Origin: Nitrospinota bacterium | GTDB taxonomy: Bacteria; Nitrospinota_A; JADGAW01 | Reading direction: 5' to 3' | Assembly: GCA_015231815.1 (NCBI GenBank) | Contig: JADGAW010000050.1 | Span: forward strand, 1-11,455 | DNA length: 11,455 bases | Shown: piece after piece, positions 1-6,913 of the stretch | Layout: the number at the start of each line of letters is the position of its first letter | Numbering within the stretch: position 1 is the first letter of the stretch | The notes under the pieces: model-generated | Seen by the model: only the letters and a program-made list of their open reading frames with translations | Databases searched by the model: none | What the model was told of the DNA's origin: nothing | Program-made: the position numbers and the translations under genes

Positions 1-34
1 CACAGATTTTATCTTCTATTGGTAATTTATCCAT
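1..34 (-). CDS. Possible 5' end of a leftward gene, cut by the window edge
   Basis: Reading the minus strand from an ATG at 34-32 gives eleven open codons, MDKLPIEDKIC, before the window ends. The fragment is too short to recognise. No Shine-Dalgarno sequence precedes the ATG, but several real genes in this window also lack one. If real, the gene would be divergent from the chemoreceptor at 245, with promoters for both in the 210-base gap. The alternative is the last codons of a rightward gene ending at a TAA at 40-42. The call is speculative. Confidence 0.25.
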   Translation of the reverse strand, partial: MDKLPIEDKIC

Positions 35-131
35 TAAAGTAAAAGTTTAAGAAGATTAACAAAACAAAAAAAATAGAGTTAAGCATTACATATTAGTGGT
101 TATTTTAACCGAAACTTTTATATTTTAAAGA

Positions 132-199
132 TTGACAGAGTGAGATGAATGAATAATTTCAATATTCTAATGTAAAAATCACTCTATTTTGTATATAAT
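132..199 (+). promoter_or_regulatory. Candidate sigma70 promoter elements upstream of the haem-c chemoreceptor
   Basis: A perfect TATAAT lies at 194-199, giving a predicted transcript start near 206 and a leader of about 40 bases. Its -35 position (TGTAAA, 171-176) is poor. Separately, a perfect TTGACA lies at 132-137, but the hexamer 16 bases downstream (TAATTT, 154-159) is weak. Either or both could be used. In an AT-rich gap such matches arise easily by chance, so this is a candidate only. No Shine-Dalgarno sequence is visible before the ATG at 245. Confidence 0.3.
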
Positions 200-244
200 T
201 TAATGGTTTTTTTTAACTTTCTTTTTACTTTTTATTATTAAATT

Positions 245-1675
245 ATGGGATTTTCGTTAGAGAACCAACCTATTGGTACAAGGCTAGCGATTATTCTGGG
301 GGTTGTTTTAATAATAATGTCTGTAGTTAACATCATCTGGATTACCAAACAAGAAGAAAATCAGGCACTTGAAGGTGCAAAAAAGTTTGCATCGGGCATT
401 GCTGAAACCGCTTTAAGTTCTTTAAACACCATGATGGTTTCCGGAACAATTTCAGATAGAGCCGTCTTTCTCAATTTACTTAAGACAACAAGTAAAGGGT
501 TAAAAAGCATTCATGTCTTTAGAAGCCCGTCAGTCATAAAACAATTTGGAGAAGGGGAGCAAGGGGAACAAGCGAGAGAAGACATTGAGTTCGAGGCAAT
601 TAAAGAACGTAAACCTATTTATCGTGTTGTTGAAGAAAACGGACATCGTGAATTAAAAGCAGTCATTCCTTTCCTTATAACAAAAGACAGAGGTGGTATT
701 AATTGTACTGAATGTCATGAGGGAAATGTTGGTGATGTCAATGGTGCAGTTAGCATGACCATTTCATTAGATGAAACCTATGAAACGATAAACAATAATA
801 CCTTTACTATTACCATTTTTTACCTGTTTGCTCTACTTTTTCTTCTCTTTATTACCTATCTTATTATTTCAAAAAAGCTTAATCTTGTCTTATCAAATAT
901 TTCTGAGCAGTTGCATAAAAGCTCCTCCGAGGTAACTCACGTTGCAGACAAAATATCTGAGGCAAGCCACCAACTTTCCTCAAGTGCTACGGAACAGGCT
1001 GCATCAATTGAGGAAACCTCGGCAACTCTTTCAACAATTGCTGAAAAAGGTCGTGTTAATACCGACTTAACAGAAAAATCCAAGGAATGCGTTATTGAGA
1101 CCATTAATGTTGTTTCCAATGCTTTGGAAGCGATGAGTCAAGCTGTTACTTCAATGGGATTAATTAAGGACAGTGCAGACGAAACCTCGAAAATTGTTAA
1201 GGTCATTGAAGAAATTGCTTTCCAAACTAATCTTTTAGCACTCAACGCAGCAGTTGAGGCTGCCAGAGCTGGAGAACATGGAAAAGGCTTTGCCGTTGTT
1301 GCTGAAGAGGTAAGAAATCTGGCTCAAAGATCTGCAACTGCAGCACAGGAGACTGGTGTTCTTATTGAAGGTTCAAAACATAACTCCAAACAAGGTGAAG
1401 AATTTGTAAACAATGTTTCAGATTACCTCAATAAAGTATCTCTTGCTGTTGAGAATGTAGGAGATTCCATTAACGAAATGGCAATTGCAAATAGTGAACA
1501 ATCAAGCGGTGTTGAAGAGATTAATGTTGCAGTAGCACAAATAGATAAAGTTACCCAGATTATTGCCATAAATTCAGAAACAACAGCAACTTCTGTTGAA
1601 GATTTAACAGGACAGGTTAATTATCTGCATAGGTCAATTGTTGAACTTGACAAACTTATTAGGGGAGACTCTTAA
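245..1675 (+). CDS. Methyl-accepting chemotaxis protein with periplasmic haem-c sensor domain
   Basis: This is a transmembrane chemoreceptor of 476 residues that should signal to the CheA/CheW array. Membrane segments lie at about 13-34 and 187-209, enclosing a periplasmic domain of about 150 residues. That domain carries one c-type haem motif, CTECH (154-158), and a stretch NTMMVSGTISDR (61-72) that I recall from proteobacterial haem-binding receptors with PAS-like sensors. The cytoplasmic part is one long helical hairpin. The near-invariant tip is at about 325-362 (IAFQTNLLALNAAVEAARAG, then EHGKGFAVVAEEVRNL). Likely methylation stretches are around 248-262 and 414-434. The arms are about 131-133 residues each, and the coiled coil starts almost directly after the second membrane segment, leaving no room for a HAMP domain. 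There is no C-terminal CheR-tethering pentapeptide. The start is the first ATG after the AT-rich leader and gives a sensible first membrane helix. The likely ligand is a redox or gaseous signal, but this is inferred. Confidence 0.95.
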   Translation: MGFSLENQPIGTRLAIILGVVLIIMSVVNIIWITKQEENQALEGAKKFASGIAETALSSLNTMMVSGTISDRAVFLNLLKTTSKGLKSIHVFRSPSVIKQFGEGEQGEQAREDIEFEAIKERKPIYRVVEENGHRELKAVIPFLITKDRGGINCTECHEGNVGDVNGAVSMTISLDETYETINNNTFTITIFYLFALLFLLFITYLIISKKLNLVLSNISEQLHKSSSEVTHVADKISEASHQLSSSATEQAASIEETSATLSTIAEKGRVNTDLTEKSKECVIETINVVSNALEAMSQAVTSMGLIKDSADETSKIVKVIEEIAFQTNLLALNAAVEAARAGEHGKGFAVVAEEVRNLAQRSATAAQETGVLIEGSKHNSKQGEEFVNNVSDYLNKVSLAVENVGDSINEMAIANSEQSSGVEEINVAVAQIDKVTQIIAINSETTATSVEDLTGQVNYLHRSIVELDKLIRGDS

Positions 1676-1683
1676 GCCATCAC

Positions 1684-1708
1684 AAGAACTCTACTTCTTT
1701 TTTGATCT
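1684..1708 (+). terminator. Weak candidate terminator after the haem-c chemoreceptor
   Basis: Nine bases after the stop codon, AAGAA and TTCTT can pair across a six-base loop, followed directly by a run of T. The stem is only five A/T-rich base pairs, so this is a weak intrinsic terminator at best. It suggests that hisA downstream may have its own transcript, but this is not certain. Confidence 0.2.
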
Positions 1709-1777
1709 TTTTATTATTTTCATTGCATTCACGACAAAAGTTTAGAGTAATCTTTTATTAATTCAAAACGTTAGCAG

Positions 1778-2500
1778 ATGATTGTAATACCAGCGATAGA
1801 TTTAAAGGGCGGACAATGCGTCAGGCTCAGACAGGGGAACTATGATGACACAACGGTCTTCTCAGATAATCCTGCTGAAATGGCAAAAAAATGGGCTGAT
1901 TTTGGCATTCCACGACTTCATCTTGTTGACCTAGACGGTGCAAGCTCCGGTAATCCAGATAATTTCAAAGTAATAGAAAAAATTTGCAGGTCAGTTTCCG
2001 TTCCTGTTGAACTGGGAGGAGGTATAAGAAGTATAGAAACCATTAAAAAATATCTGGATATTGGAGTAACCTACGCCATTCTTGGTACCGTTGCTGTCAA
2101 AAGCCCGGAAATAGTAAAAGAAGCCTGCTCAATATTTCCTGACAAAATCATAGTAGGCATAGATGCAAAAAATGGCTTTGTTGCAACTAACGGCTGGTTG
2201 GAAACATCAGAAACAAAGGTAAATGAATTAACAAAATCTTACGAAAAAGATGGCGTGGCAGAAATAATCTATACCGATATTAGTAGAGATGGTATGATGC
2301 AGGGACCAAATTTTGAAGCAATTCATGAGACAGCCAGTCAAACAAGCATCCCCATCATTGCTTCAGGTGGTTTTACCACAATTGATGATGTAAAAAAGAT
2401 TATTACTTTGGAAAAATCCGGAGTACGTGGATTTATTCTTGGACGTTCAATTTATGAAGAAACAATTAACCTCAAAGAAGCCCTTTCTTTAACGCAATAG
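1778..2500 (+). CDS. hisA: Phosphoribosylformimino-5-aminoimidazole carboxamide ribotide isomerase (HisA)
   Basis: HisA catalyses the fourth step of histidine biosynthesis, an Amadori rearrangement that converts ProFAR to PRFAR in the cytoplasm. The 240-residue length is typical for this single-domain TIM barrel. The first strand has IPAIDLKGGQCVRL with the catalytic Asp8, and the second catalytic Asp is at 129 in GIDAKNG. Phosphate-binding loops appear as ELGGGIRS (78-85) and ASGGF (195-199), and the family stretch TDISRDGMMQGPN is at 166-178. HisF is less likely because the N-terminus has the HisA sequence, not the HisF KRIIPCLD type. It lies 102 bases after the chemoreceptor with no his neighbours in view, so it appears detached from any his operon. 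The start is the first ATG of the barrel, and no clear ribosome binding site is seen. Confidence 0.96.
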   Translation: MIVIPAIDLKGGQCVRLRQGNYDDTTVFSDNPAEMAKKWADFGIPRLHLVDLDGASSGNPDNFKVIEKICRSVSVPVELGGGIRSIETIKKYLDIGVTYAILGTVAVKSPEIVKEACSIFPDKIIVGIDAKNGFVATNGWLETSETKVNELTKSYEKDGVAEIIYTDISRDGMMQGPNFEAIHETASQTSIPIIASGGFTTIDDVKKIITLEKSGVRGFILGRSIYEETINLKEALSLTQ

Positions 2501-2512
2501 ACTAATACAGAG

Positions 2513-2553
2513 CTTAAGACTCCCCAATGTATTCCTTTACTTTTTGGGTTAAG
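2513..2553 (+). terminator. Imperfect hairpin after hisA
   Basis: CTTAA (2513-2517) and CCCAA (2523-2527) can pair with the contiguous TTGGG-TTAAG at 2544-2553. This gives a ten-base-pair bulged stem with a 16-base loop. No T tract follows in the hisA direction. It sits between convergent transcripts (hisA and the glycosyltransferase ending at 2644), where a terminator is expected, but the structure is weak. Confidence 0.2.
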
Positions 2554-2643
2554 AATTCCGAAAGAAATTGAAAAATATTCACTCTTTACTATTTACTTTT
2601 CACTCTTCCCTTAAGCAATTGCACCTGAAAAGCATGACGAGGC

Positions 2644-3549
2644 TTACATACGTTTAAGCCACGTTCTTAAGCAAAATTCGTTAAAGAAGGGAGCCAGTTT
2701 TTTCCTTGTATCACTGTCAATACCCCGTGTAACCTTATTTTTCTTTGCATAAGAAGAATACTGTTTAAATGCATCCTTAAATGCTCTAAGCCGAAGAAGT
2801 CCCCTGCCCCTTTTTAAGGTAAGAAACAGATTAATTATCACGAACTTTAATGTCAAAACAAATACAGTTTCCAAAGAAAAATATTTCCACAGCAAAAGAA
2901 GCTTGTTTTTTGTCCCGTAATAAATTACCCGCTCATTGCCTCGTTTCTCTTGAGTAAATGGGTGAAAAGCAATAATTTCCGAATTAAAGGTAATGGTATA
3001 GCCTTCGTTCAGTACTTTCAAACTGACATCAAGCTCGTTTTCGTATATAAAGAACTCTTCCGGATATCCACCAACCTTTTTAAGAAGTTCTGTCCTAATC
3101 CCGGCTCCACAACCAAGAAAGTTAACCCACTTAACTGAACCTTTTAACGTTGGAATATGCCAAAAATCACAGGGTTTCCCTGTTACCGTATTGATAATAT
3201 TAAAGGCAATGATACCTGTTTTAGGTTCATTATCAAAGACCTTTACCATTTTCCCCATTGCTTCCTGCTCAGGATAGGAATCGTCATCAAGAATAAGAAT
3301 ATATTTTCCTTGGGCTGTTTGAAAACATTGATTGTATGCTCCTATTCCAATATTTTCTTCAAGAGCTATAAGATTAACCTCTGAATATTCTTTCTTTATG
3401 GCATCAACTGTTCCATCGTGAGAATTATTATCTGCAACAATTACCTCAAAGTTTTTATAATCTGACTCATATATTTTTTTGATGGTTGTTAGAAGTTCTT
3501 CTCTTCTGTTCCACGTTATAAGAACAACGCTAACTTCAGGCTTTATCAT
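2644..3549 (-). CDS. Family 2 glycosyltransferase (surface polysaccharide)
   Basis: This is a GT-A fold, inverting glycosyltransferase of about 301 residues that should transfer a sugar from a nucleotide donor to a growing LPS, capsule or other glycan chain. The N-terminal nucleotide-binding core is clear: VSVVLITWNRREEL (7-20), VIVADNNSHDGT (37-48), and the metal-binding DDD at about 89-91 (ILILDDDSYP). A later acidic motif, YENELDVSLK (170-179), matches the catalytic-base region of rhamnosyltransferase-like members. A hydrophobic stretch at about 217-245 may anchor it to the inner membrane. The upstream flavoenzyme stops with TAA immediately before a GTG (3552) and an ATG (3549). AGGG lies six bases before the ATG, so the ATG is preferred. 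The two genes are therefore an operon and probably translationally coupled. The donor and acceptor cannot be read from sequence. Confidence 0.9.
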   Translation of the reverse strand: MIKPEVSVVLITWNRREELLTTIKKIYESDYKNFEVIVADNNSHDGTVDAIKKEYSEVNLIALEENIGIGAYNQCFQTAQGKYILILDDDSYPEQEAMGKMVKVFDNEPKTGIIAFNIINTVTGKPCDFWHIPTLKGSVKWVNFLGCGAGIRTELLKKVGGYPEEFFIYENELDVSLKVLNEGYTITFNSEIIAFHPFTQEKRGNERVIYYGTKNKLLLLWKYFSLETVFVLTLKFVIINLFLTLKRGRGLLRLRAFKDAFKQYSSYAKKNKVTRGIDSDTRKKLAPFFNEFCLRTWLKRM

Positions 3550-3552
3550 CAC

Positions 3553-4908
3553 TTACCCTGCCCAAACAGTTTCCTTTTCACCGGAAACAATACGGTTTAT
3601 GAGTTCTACCCCCTGCATTGTTGAATGATCCATGTTACCTATTTCATATTTCCAACCACCAAATCTTCCCCGCGAAAAAATGCCCATATTTTCAAGGTAC
3701 GGATGAATATAATCCAATGCCCTATTTCTTCCAATGGTGGGAACCGGGTATGAATGACTAATACCAATACTATATTCACTCACAATATTTTCTCGCTCCT
3801 TTTCCTCAAGAATTCCACTTTTAATCAAACCCTTCACCGTTTCTTCTTTTATTTGTGCTTCATTTACTTTACTACCTACAGGATATGAAACCTCACTCAT
3901 AATTGAACAATAGGTATCGGTATCTCCCCTTGGAACGTTATTGGGAGAATAGTTGGAAAAATAGGTCACTCTATAAAATGGATATAATTGCTCCGGGAAA
4001 TAAATCCAGCACTTATTGCTCTTCAGTTTCTTTTTTACTCCGTGCCCAATAATTAAACCTGAATTATATACAACCCCTTTTATCGTATCCTGAGCCTTTT
4101 CATGAGAACCTCGTAAATTATTAATAAAGACATTCAAGGGCGAGGTGTTTATTAAGATATCGTAGTTTGTTTCAGTACCATCATTAAATGTAGCTACTTT
4201 TTTTTGCGTATTGCACTCAACTAAATTCTTATTAAAAAATATTGGTTTTGTGAGAAATTTGGCAATTCCATTAAAGATCGCTCCAGTACCTCCTTTAAGG
4301 GGGAATTTAAATCTATTATTTGGTCCCCAGGAAACTTCATCCTGTTGAAAAACAACATTTTTTTTTTTTTTCTCAAGGTTTATAACACTCATTCGTTCTG
4401 CTATCCATTCAGTGGAAATATCCTTGAGGTTATGCGCCCATACCTTTTGGTTGTATGGAATCATAAAATATTTTGCAATACCTTCCCCAAATATTGCATA
4501 AATCAGTTCTTCGAAGTTTTGTGTTTGTTCTTTCGTCTTGTTGAGAGCAATTAATCCCATCAAACATTCCAACACCTGCTCTTTTTCAAGGTGACGTATA
4601 TTATTTTGAAAGGGATAGGGAATCCAGTTCTTTCCTTGAAATATCCAGGCACTTCTTTCATGTTTTAAATATTCATTCTTGAGTGCTTTATCAACCATTT
4701 CATCAAAGTAGGGAAAATGAGAAAAAAGCACATGTCCACCAACATCCCAAGTAAAACCTTTATCATCTTCGAATGACGCAGCGAGTCCTCCTACATAGCT
4801 GTTTCGTTCGTATATTTCCCAATTTTCATAGCCAAGCTCCGAGAGTTTGTATGCAGCTCCAAGCCCCGTTGGACCAGCCCCAATAATGATGATTTTCTTT
4901 TCTTTCAT
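3553..4908 (-). CDS. FAD-dependent UDP-galactopyranose-mutase-like oxidoreductase
   Basis: This 451-residue cytoplasmic flavoprotein belongs to the amine-oxidase/UDP-galactopyranose mutase superfamily. An N-terminal Rossmann fingerprint, IIIIGAGPTGLGAAYKL (6-22), ends in an acidic ribose-binding residue (YERN, 33-36), followed by YVGGLA (38-43). The second FAD-contact region near the C-terminus, FSRGRFGGWKYEIGNMDHS (411-429), resembles from memory the matching region of eukaryotic-type UDP-galactopyranose mutases more than bacterial Glf. A mutase would turn UDP-galactopyranose into UDP-galactofuranose for glycan assembly, which fits the glycosyltransferase next door. Other members of the superfamily act as amine oxidases or desaturases, so the substrate is inferred. 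Oddity: residues about 178-184 (LEKKKKN) are encoded by an uninterrupted run of 14 A in the sense strand. No Shine-Dalgarno sequence precedes the ATG, but a good sigma70 promoter lies about 40 bases upstream. Confidence 0.75.
   Translation of the reverse strand: MKEKKIIIIGAGPTGLGAAYKLSELGYENWEIYERNSYVGGLAASFEDDKGFTWDVGGHVLFSHFPYFDEMVDKALKNEYLKHERSAWIFQGKNWIPYPFQNNIRHLEKEQVLECLMGLIALNKTKEQTQNFEELIYAIFGEGIAKYFMIPYNQKVWAHNLKDISTEWIAERMSVINLEKKKKNVVFQQDEVSWGPNNRFKFPLKGGTGAIFNGIAKFLTKPIFFNKNLVECNTQKKVATFNDGTETNYDILINTSPLNVFINNLRGSHEKAQDTIKGVVYNSGLIIGHGVKKKLKSNKCWIYFPEQLYPFYRVTYFSNYSPNNVPRGDTDTYCSIMSEVSYPVGSKVNEAQIKEETVKGLIKSGILEEKERENIVSEYSIGISHSYPVPTIGRNRALDYIHPYLENMGIFSRGRFGGWKYEIGNMDHSTMQGVELINRIVSGEKETVWAG
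4358..4371 (-). repeat. Homopolymer tract, 14 A in the sense strand of the mutase-like gene
   Basis: The plus strand shows 14 consecutive T at these positions. In the minus-strand gene they read as four AAA codons plus the first two bases of AAT. Adding one A shifts the frame into TGT TGT TTT TCA ACA GGA TGA, ending translation seven codons later. Runs of this length are known to slip in replication and in transcription, so this is a potential phase-variation or slippage site. It could also hide a sequencing error. Confidence 0.9.
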
Positions 4909-4947
4909 ACAAACGTTTCGGTTAAAAAGGATAAAAATAAAGAAGGT

Positions 4948-4975
4948 ATTATATAAGGTGAGAGAAAGGAGTCAA
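4948..4975 (-). promoter_or_regulatory. Near-consensus sigma70 promoter for the mutase/glycosyltransferase operon
   Basis: On the minus strand, TTGACT (4975-4970) is followed after exactly 16 bases by TATAAT (4953-4948). This is 11 of 12 consensus matches at acceptable spacing and the best promoter in the window. The predicted start is near 4941, giving an untranslated leader of about 33 bases before the ATG at 4908. It points to housekeeping-type expression of the two glycan genes. Confidence 0.65.
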
Positions 4976-5153
4976 ACATGCTCCTGTAAAGTGTGATACA
5001 AGAACAAAATAACTACATAATAGAAATAACCTAAAAAATCGGTTAAATATGATATTTTTGTATATAAATATGCTGAATCATGATGGAATTACCATGATAG
5101 ATAGTAAAATGGCATATTTTTTATACAATTACCAATTAACACTAGGAATTTTT

Positions 5154-6218
5154 ATGGCAAAGAAAGCACTCATTACAGGAATAACAGGACAAGACGGCTC
5201 CTATCTTGCTGAACTTTTATTAGCAAAAGGATACGATGTTTTTGGGCTCATCAGAAGAAACAGCACAATCACCCGAGAAAGAATCGACCATTTACATGAA
5301 GAATATATTGGTAAAACATCAAAACTTCAACTTCTTTATGGAGACCTCGGTGACTCAACTTCATTACGATCAGTTATTGCCAAGGTAGAACCTGACGAGA
5401 TTTATAACCTCGCAGCACAAAGCCATGTCAGAGTAAGCTTTGATATACCTGAATATACCGTTGATGTTACAGGAACAGGAACCCTGAGACTTCTCGATGC
5501 CATTAAGGATTTAAACACAAAAATTCGTTTTTATCAGGCTTCCAGTAGTGAAATGTACGGTCTGGTTCAGGAGGTTCCTCAATCAGAAAAAACTCCTTTT
5601 TACCCACGGAGTCCTTATGCTGCAGCAAAAGTTATGAGTTACTGGTTAACGGTAAATTACCGGGAAAGTTATGATATGTATGCTGGCAACGGTATTCTTT
5701 TCAATCATGAATCACCTAGAAGAGGGGAAAACTTCGTTACACGAAAGGTTACTCTTGGCGCAGCAAAAATAAGAAAAGGGCTCTTGAAGATTTTATCTCT
5801 TGGTAATCTTGATGCTAAGAGAGACTGGGGGTTTGCTGGTGATTATGTTGAAGCGATGTACCTCATGCTCCAACAACCTAAAGCAGATGATTATGTTATT
5901 GCAACTGGAGAAACATATACAGTAAGACGCCTTTGTGAAGAATCTTTCAAAAATGCTGGAATTATTATTGAATGGACTGGCAATGCAGAAAATGAAAAAG
6001 GTATTATCAAAGAAATTATCGATAAGGATGTAACATCTTCTCTGAAAAAAGGTGATGTCATCATCGATATAAATCCAAAATTCTATCGGCCTACTGAGGT
6101 TGACTTATTAATTGGTGACCCATCTAAGGCAAAGGAAAAACTTGGTTGGACTCCAAAAGTAAACTTTGAAGGTTTGGTTAAGATGATGGTAGATTCTGAT
6201 ATCGCAAGCCTTTCGTAA
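5154..6218 (+). CDS. gmd: GDP-mannose 4,6-dehydratase
   Basis: This extended short-chain dehydrogenase of 354 residues normally converts GDP-D-mannose to GDP-4-keto-6-deoxy-D-mannose, the precursor of GDP-fucose, GDP-rhamnose, GDP-perosamine and related sugars. The NADP-binding motif GITGQDGSYLAE is at 9-20, the catalytic serine region ASSSEMYG at 129-136, and the Tyr-Lys pair YAAAK at 155-159. The family signature LFNHESPRRGENFVTRK (182-198) is intact. The length is typical. The frame stays open 35 codons upstream to 5049, but the ATG at 5154 is chosen. It has AGGAA five bases upstream and starts the conserved MAKKALITG directly, while the upstream residues look like translated AT-rich spacer. 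It is convergent with the phosphatase at 6240, only 21 bases away. No fucose synthase or reductase is in view, so the final sugar is unknown. GDP-manno-heptose is a possible alternative substrate. Confidence 0.95.
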   Translation: MAKKALITGITGQDGSYLAELLLAKGYDVFGLIRRNSTITRERIDHLHEEYIGKTSKLQLLYGDLGDSTSLRSVIAKVEPDEIYNLAAQSHVRVSFDIPEYTVDVTGTGTLRLLDAIKDLNTKIRFYQASSSEMYGLVQEVPQSEKTPFYPRSPYAAAKVMSYWLTVNYRESYDMYAGNGILFNHESPRRGENFVTRKVTLGAAKIRKGLLKILSLGNLDAKRDWGFAGDYVEAMYLMLQQPKADDYVIATGETYTVRRLCEESFKNAGIIIEWTGNAENEKGIIKEIIDKDVTSSLKKGDVIIDINPKFYRPTEVDLLIGDPSKAKEKLGWTPKVNFEGLVKMMVDSDIASLS

Positions 6219-6239
6219 AAAAAAACTTTAAGGAAATTT

Positions 6240-6809
6240 TTATTTCTTAGAGGCAGCAATAGATTCAGCAACGGTAAACAGGTTATCAAAATATCCACAA
6301 TAGAGAGGATTTTTTTCCTCTTCTATCTCTCGAACAAACTTCTTTCCAGTACCTGTTGCAACAAGGTAGAAATTAATTTCAGCATTTTTTGCTAAACCAT
6401 AGTCAGTTGTCGAATCGCCTATAACAATCGATTCTTGTAAATTAATATCGAACTCCTTTGCTGCTTTATAAACCATTCCCGCTTCCGGTTTTCTACATGT
6501 GCATTGCATTTTATAAGGAAAGAGTCCGACTGTTGGATGATGTGGGCAGTAATAGTGTGCAAAGGTATCAACACCCTCACATGCTAAATCACGTCCCATT
6601 TTATTTTTTATCAACTCAACAAAATCTTCTCCGTAATAACCCCTTGCTACCCCCGACTGGTTGGTAATAATGACTGGTAAAAAACCGAGGTTTTTTAACA
6701 TCCTTATGCCTTTAAATACATTAAACGTTGGAGAATAATCATCCTCCCGTCTCAAATGGTCTTCATTACTTAATATCGTGCCGTCCCTGTCAATAAAAGC
6801 AGCTTTCAT
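6240..6809 (-). CDS. gmhB: D-glycero-D-manno-heptose 1,7-bisphosphate 7-phosphatase (GmhB-like HAD phosphatase)
   Basis: This 189-residue HAD-IIIA phosphatase normally removes the 7-phosphate from D-glycero-D-manno-heptose 1,7-bisphosphate in ADP- or GDP-heptose biosynthesis. The motif I nucleophile and acid are Asp7 and Asp9 (FIDRDGT, 5-11). Motif II is TNQSG (49-53), Lys107 lies in CRKPEAGM, and motif IV is GDSTTD (131-136). The structural zinc ligands of GmhB are present as C88, H90, C103 and C105 (CPHH then CTC). A related histidinol-phosphatase domain is the main alternative. hisA at 1778 makes that worth noting, but it is over 4 kb away. The ATG at 6809 is supported by AGGA seven bases upstream. 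The gene is divergent from the MotE-like gene and convergent with gmd. It may supply heptose for LPS core or for a GDP-linked heptose. Confidence 0.85.
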   Translation of the reverse strand: MKAAFIDRDGTILSNEDHLRREDDYSPTFNVFKGIRMLKNLGFLPVIITNQSGVARGYYGEDFVELIKNKMGRDLACEGVDTFAHYYCPHHPTVGLFPYKMQCTCRKPEAGMVYKAAKEFDINLQESIVIGDSTTDYGLAKNAEINFYLVATGTGKKFVREIEEEKNPLYCGYFDNLFTVAESIAASKK

Positions 6810-6852
6810 TATTAATTCCTATTATTTAAAATGCTCAATATATTACAATAAC

Positions 6853-6869
6853 TGGCATAATTATTGAAT
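6853..6869 (+). promoter_or_regulatory. Candidate sigma54-type promoter upstream of the MotE-like gene
   Basis: TGGCAT is followed by TTGAA with exactly ten bases between the GG and the downstream G, the spacing of -24/-12 promoters. The -12 GC is GA here, so one key base is off. Flagellar genes are often sigma54-dependent, which makes the match more interesting, but a single degenerate hit in an AT-rich gap is weak. The predicted start would be about 12 bases past the -12 element, leaving a leader of about 30-35 bases. Confidence 0.3.
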
Positions 6870-6913
6870 ACTTTTTATGACATTTTTTTCACTTATTAAT
6901 CAACGGTACCTAT

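Noticed and set aside
1..42. A rightward coding tail ending at TAA 40-42.
   Set aside because: Thirteen open codons in AT-rich sequence are not evidence, and the translated residues show no recognisable C-terminus. The leftward reading from 34 is equally short but begins with an ATG.
126..152. A sigma28-like promoter (TAAAGATT plus spacer) before the haem-c chemoreceptor.
   Set aside because: The -35 part is fair, but the sequence 11 bases downstream matches GCCGATAA at only about three of eight positions.
2580..2612. A short direct repeat (CACTCTT twice) near the end of the glycosyltransferase gene.
   Set aside because: Seven-base repeats in a pyrimidine-rich spacer are expected by chance, and there are no third copies or flanking structure.
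3550..3552. A GTG start one codon before the chosen ATG of the glycosyltransferase.
   Set aside because: It would leave only three bases to AGGG, while the ATG at 3549 has a normal six-base spacer and a stronger codon. The difference is one residue.
4905..4979. A 24-codon minus-strand reading frame whose TGA overlaps the ATG of the mutase-like gene, suggesting a coupled leader peptide.
   Set aside because: Its ATG lies upstream of the near-consensus promoter at 4975-4948, whose transcript would start near 4941. AGGAG is only one base from the ATG. It would not be on the main mRNA.
5049..5153. A 35-codon N-terminal extension of GDP-mannose 4,6-dehydratase.
   Set aside because: The conserved family N-terminus and a Shine-Dalgarno sequence both point to the ATG at 5154. 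The extension is low-complexity AT-rich spacer.
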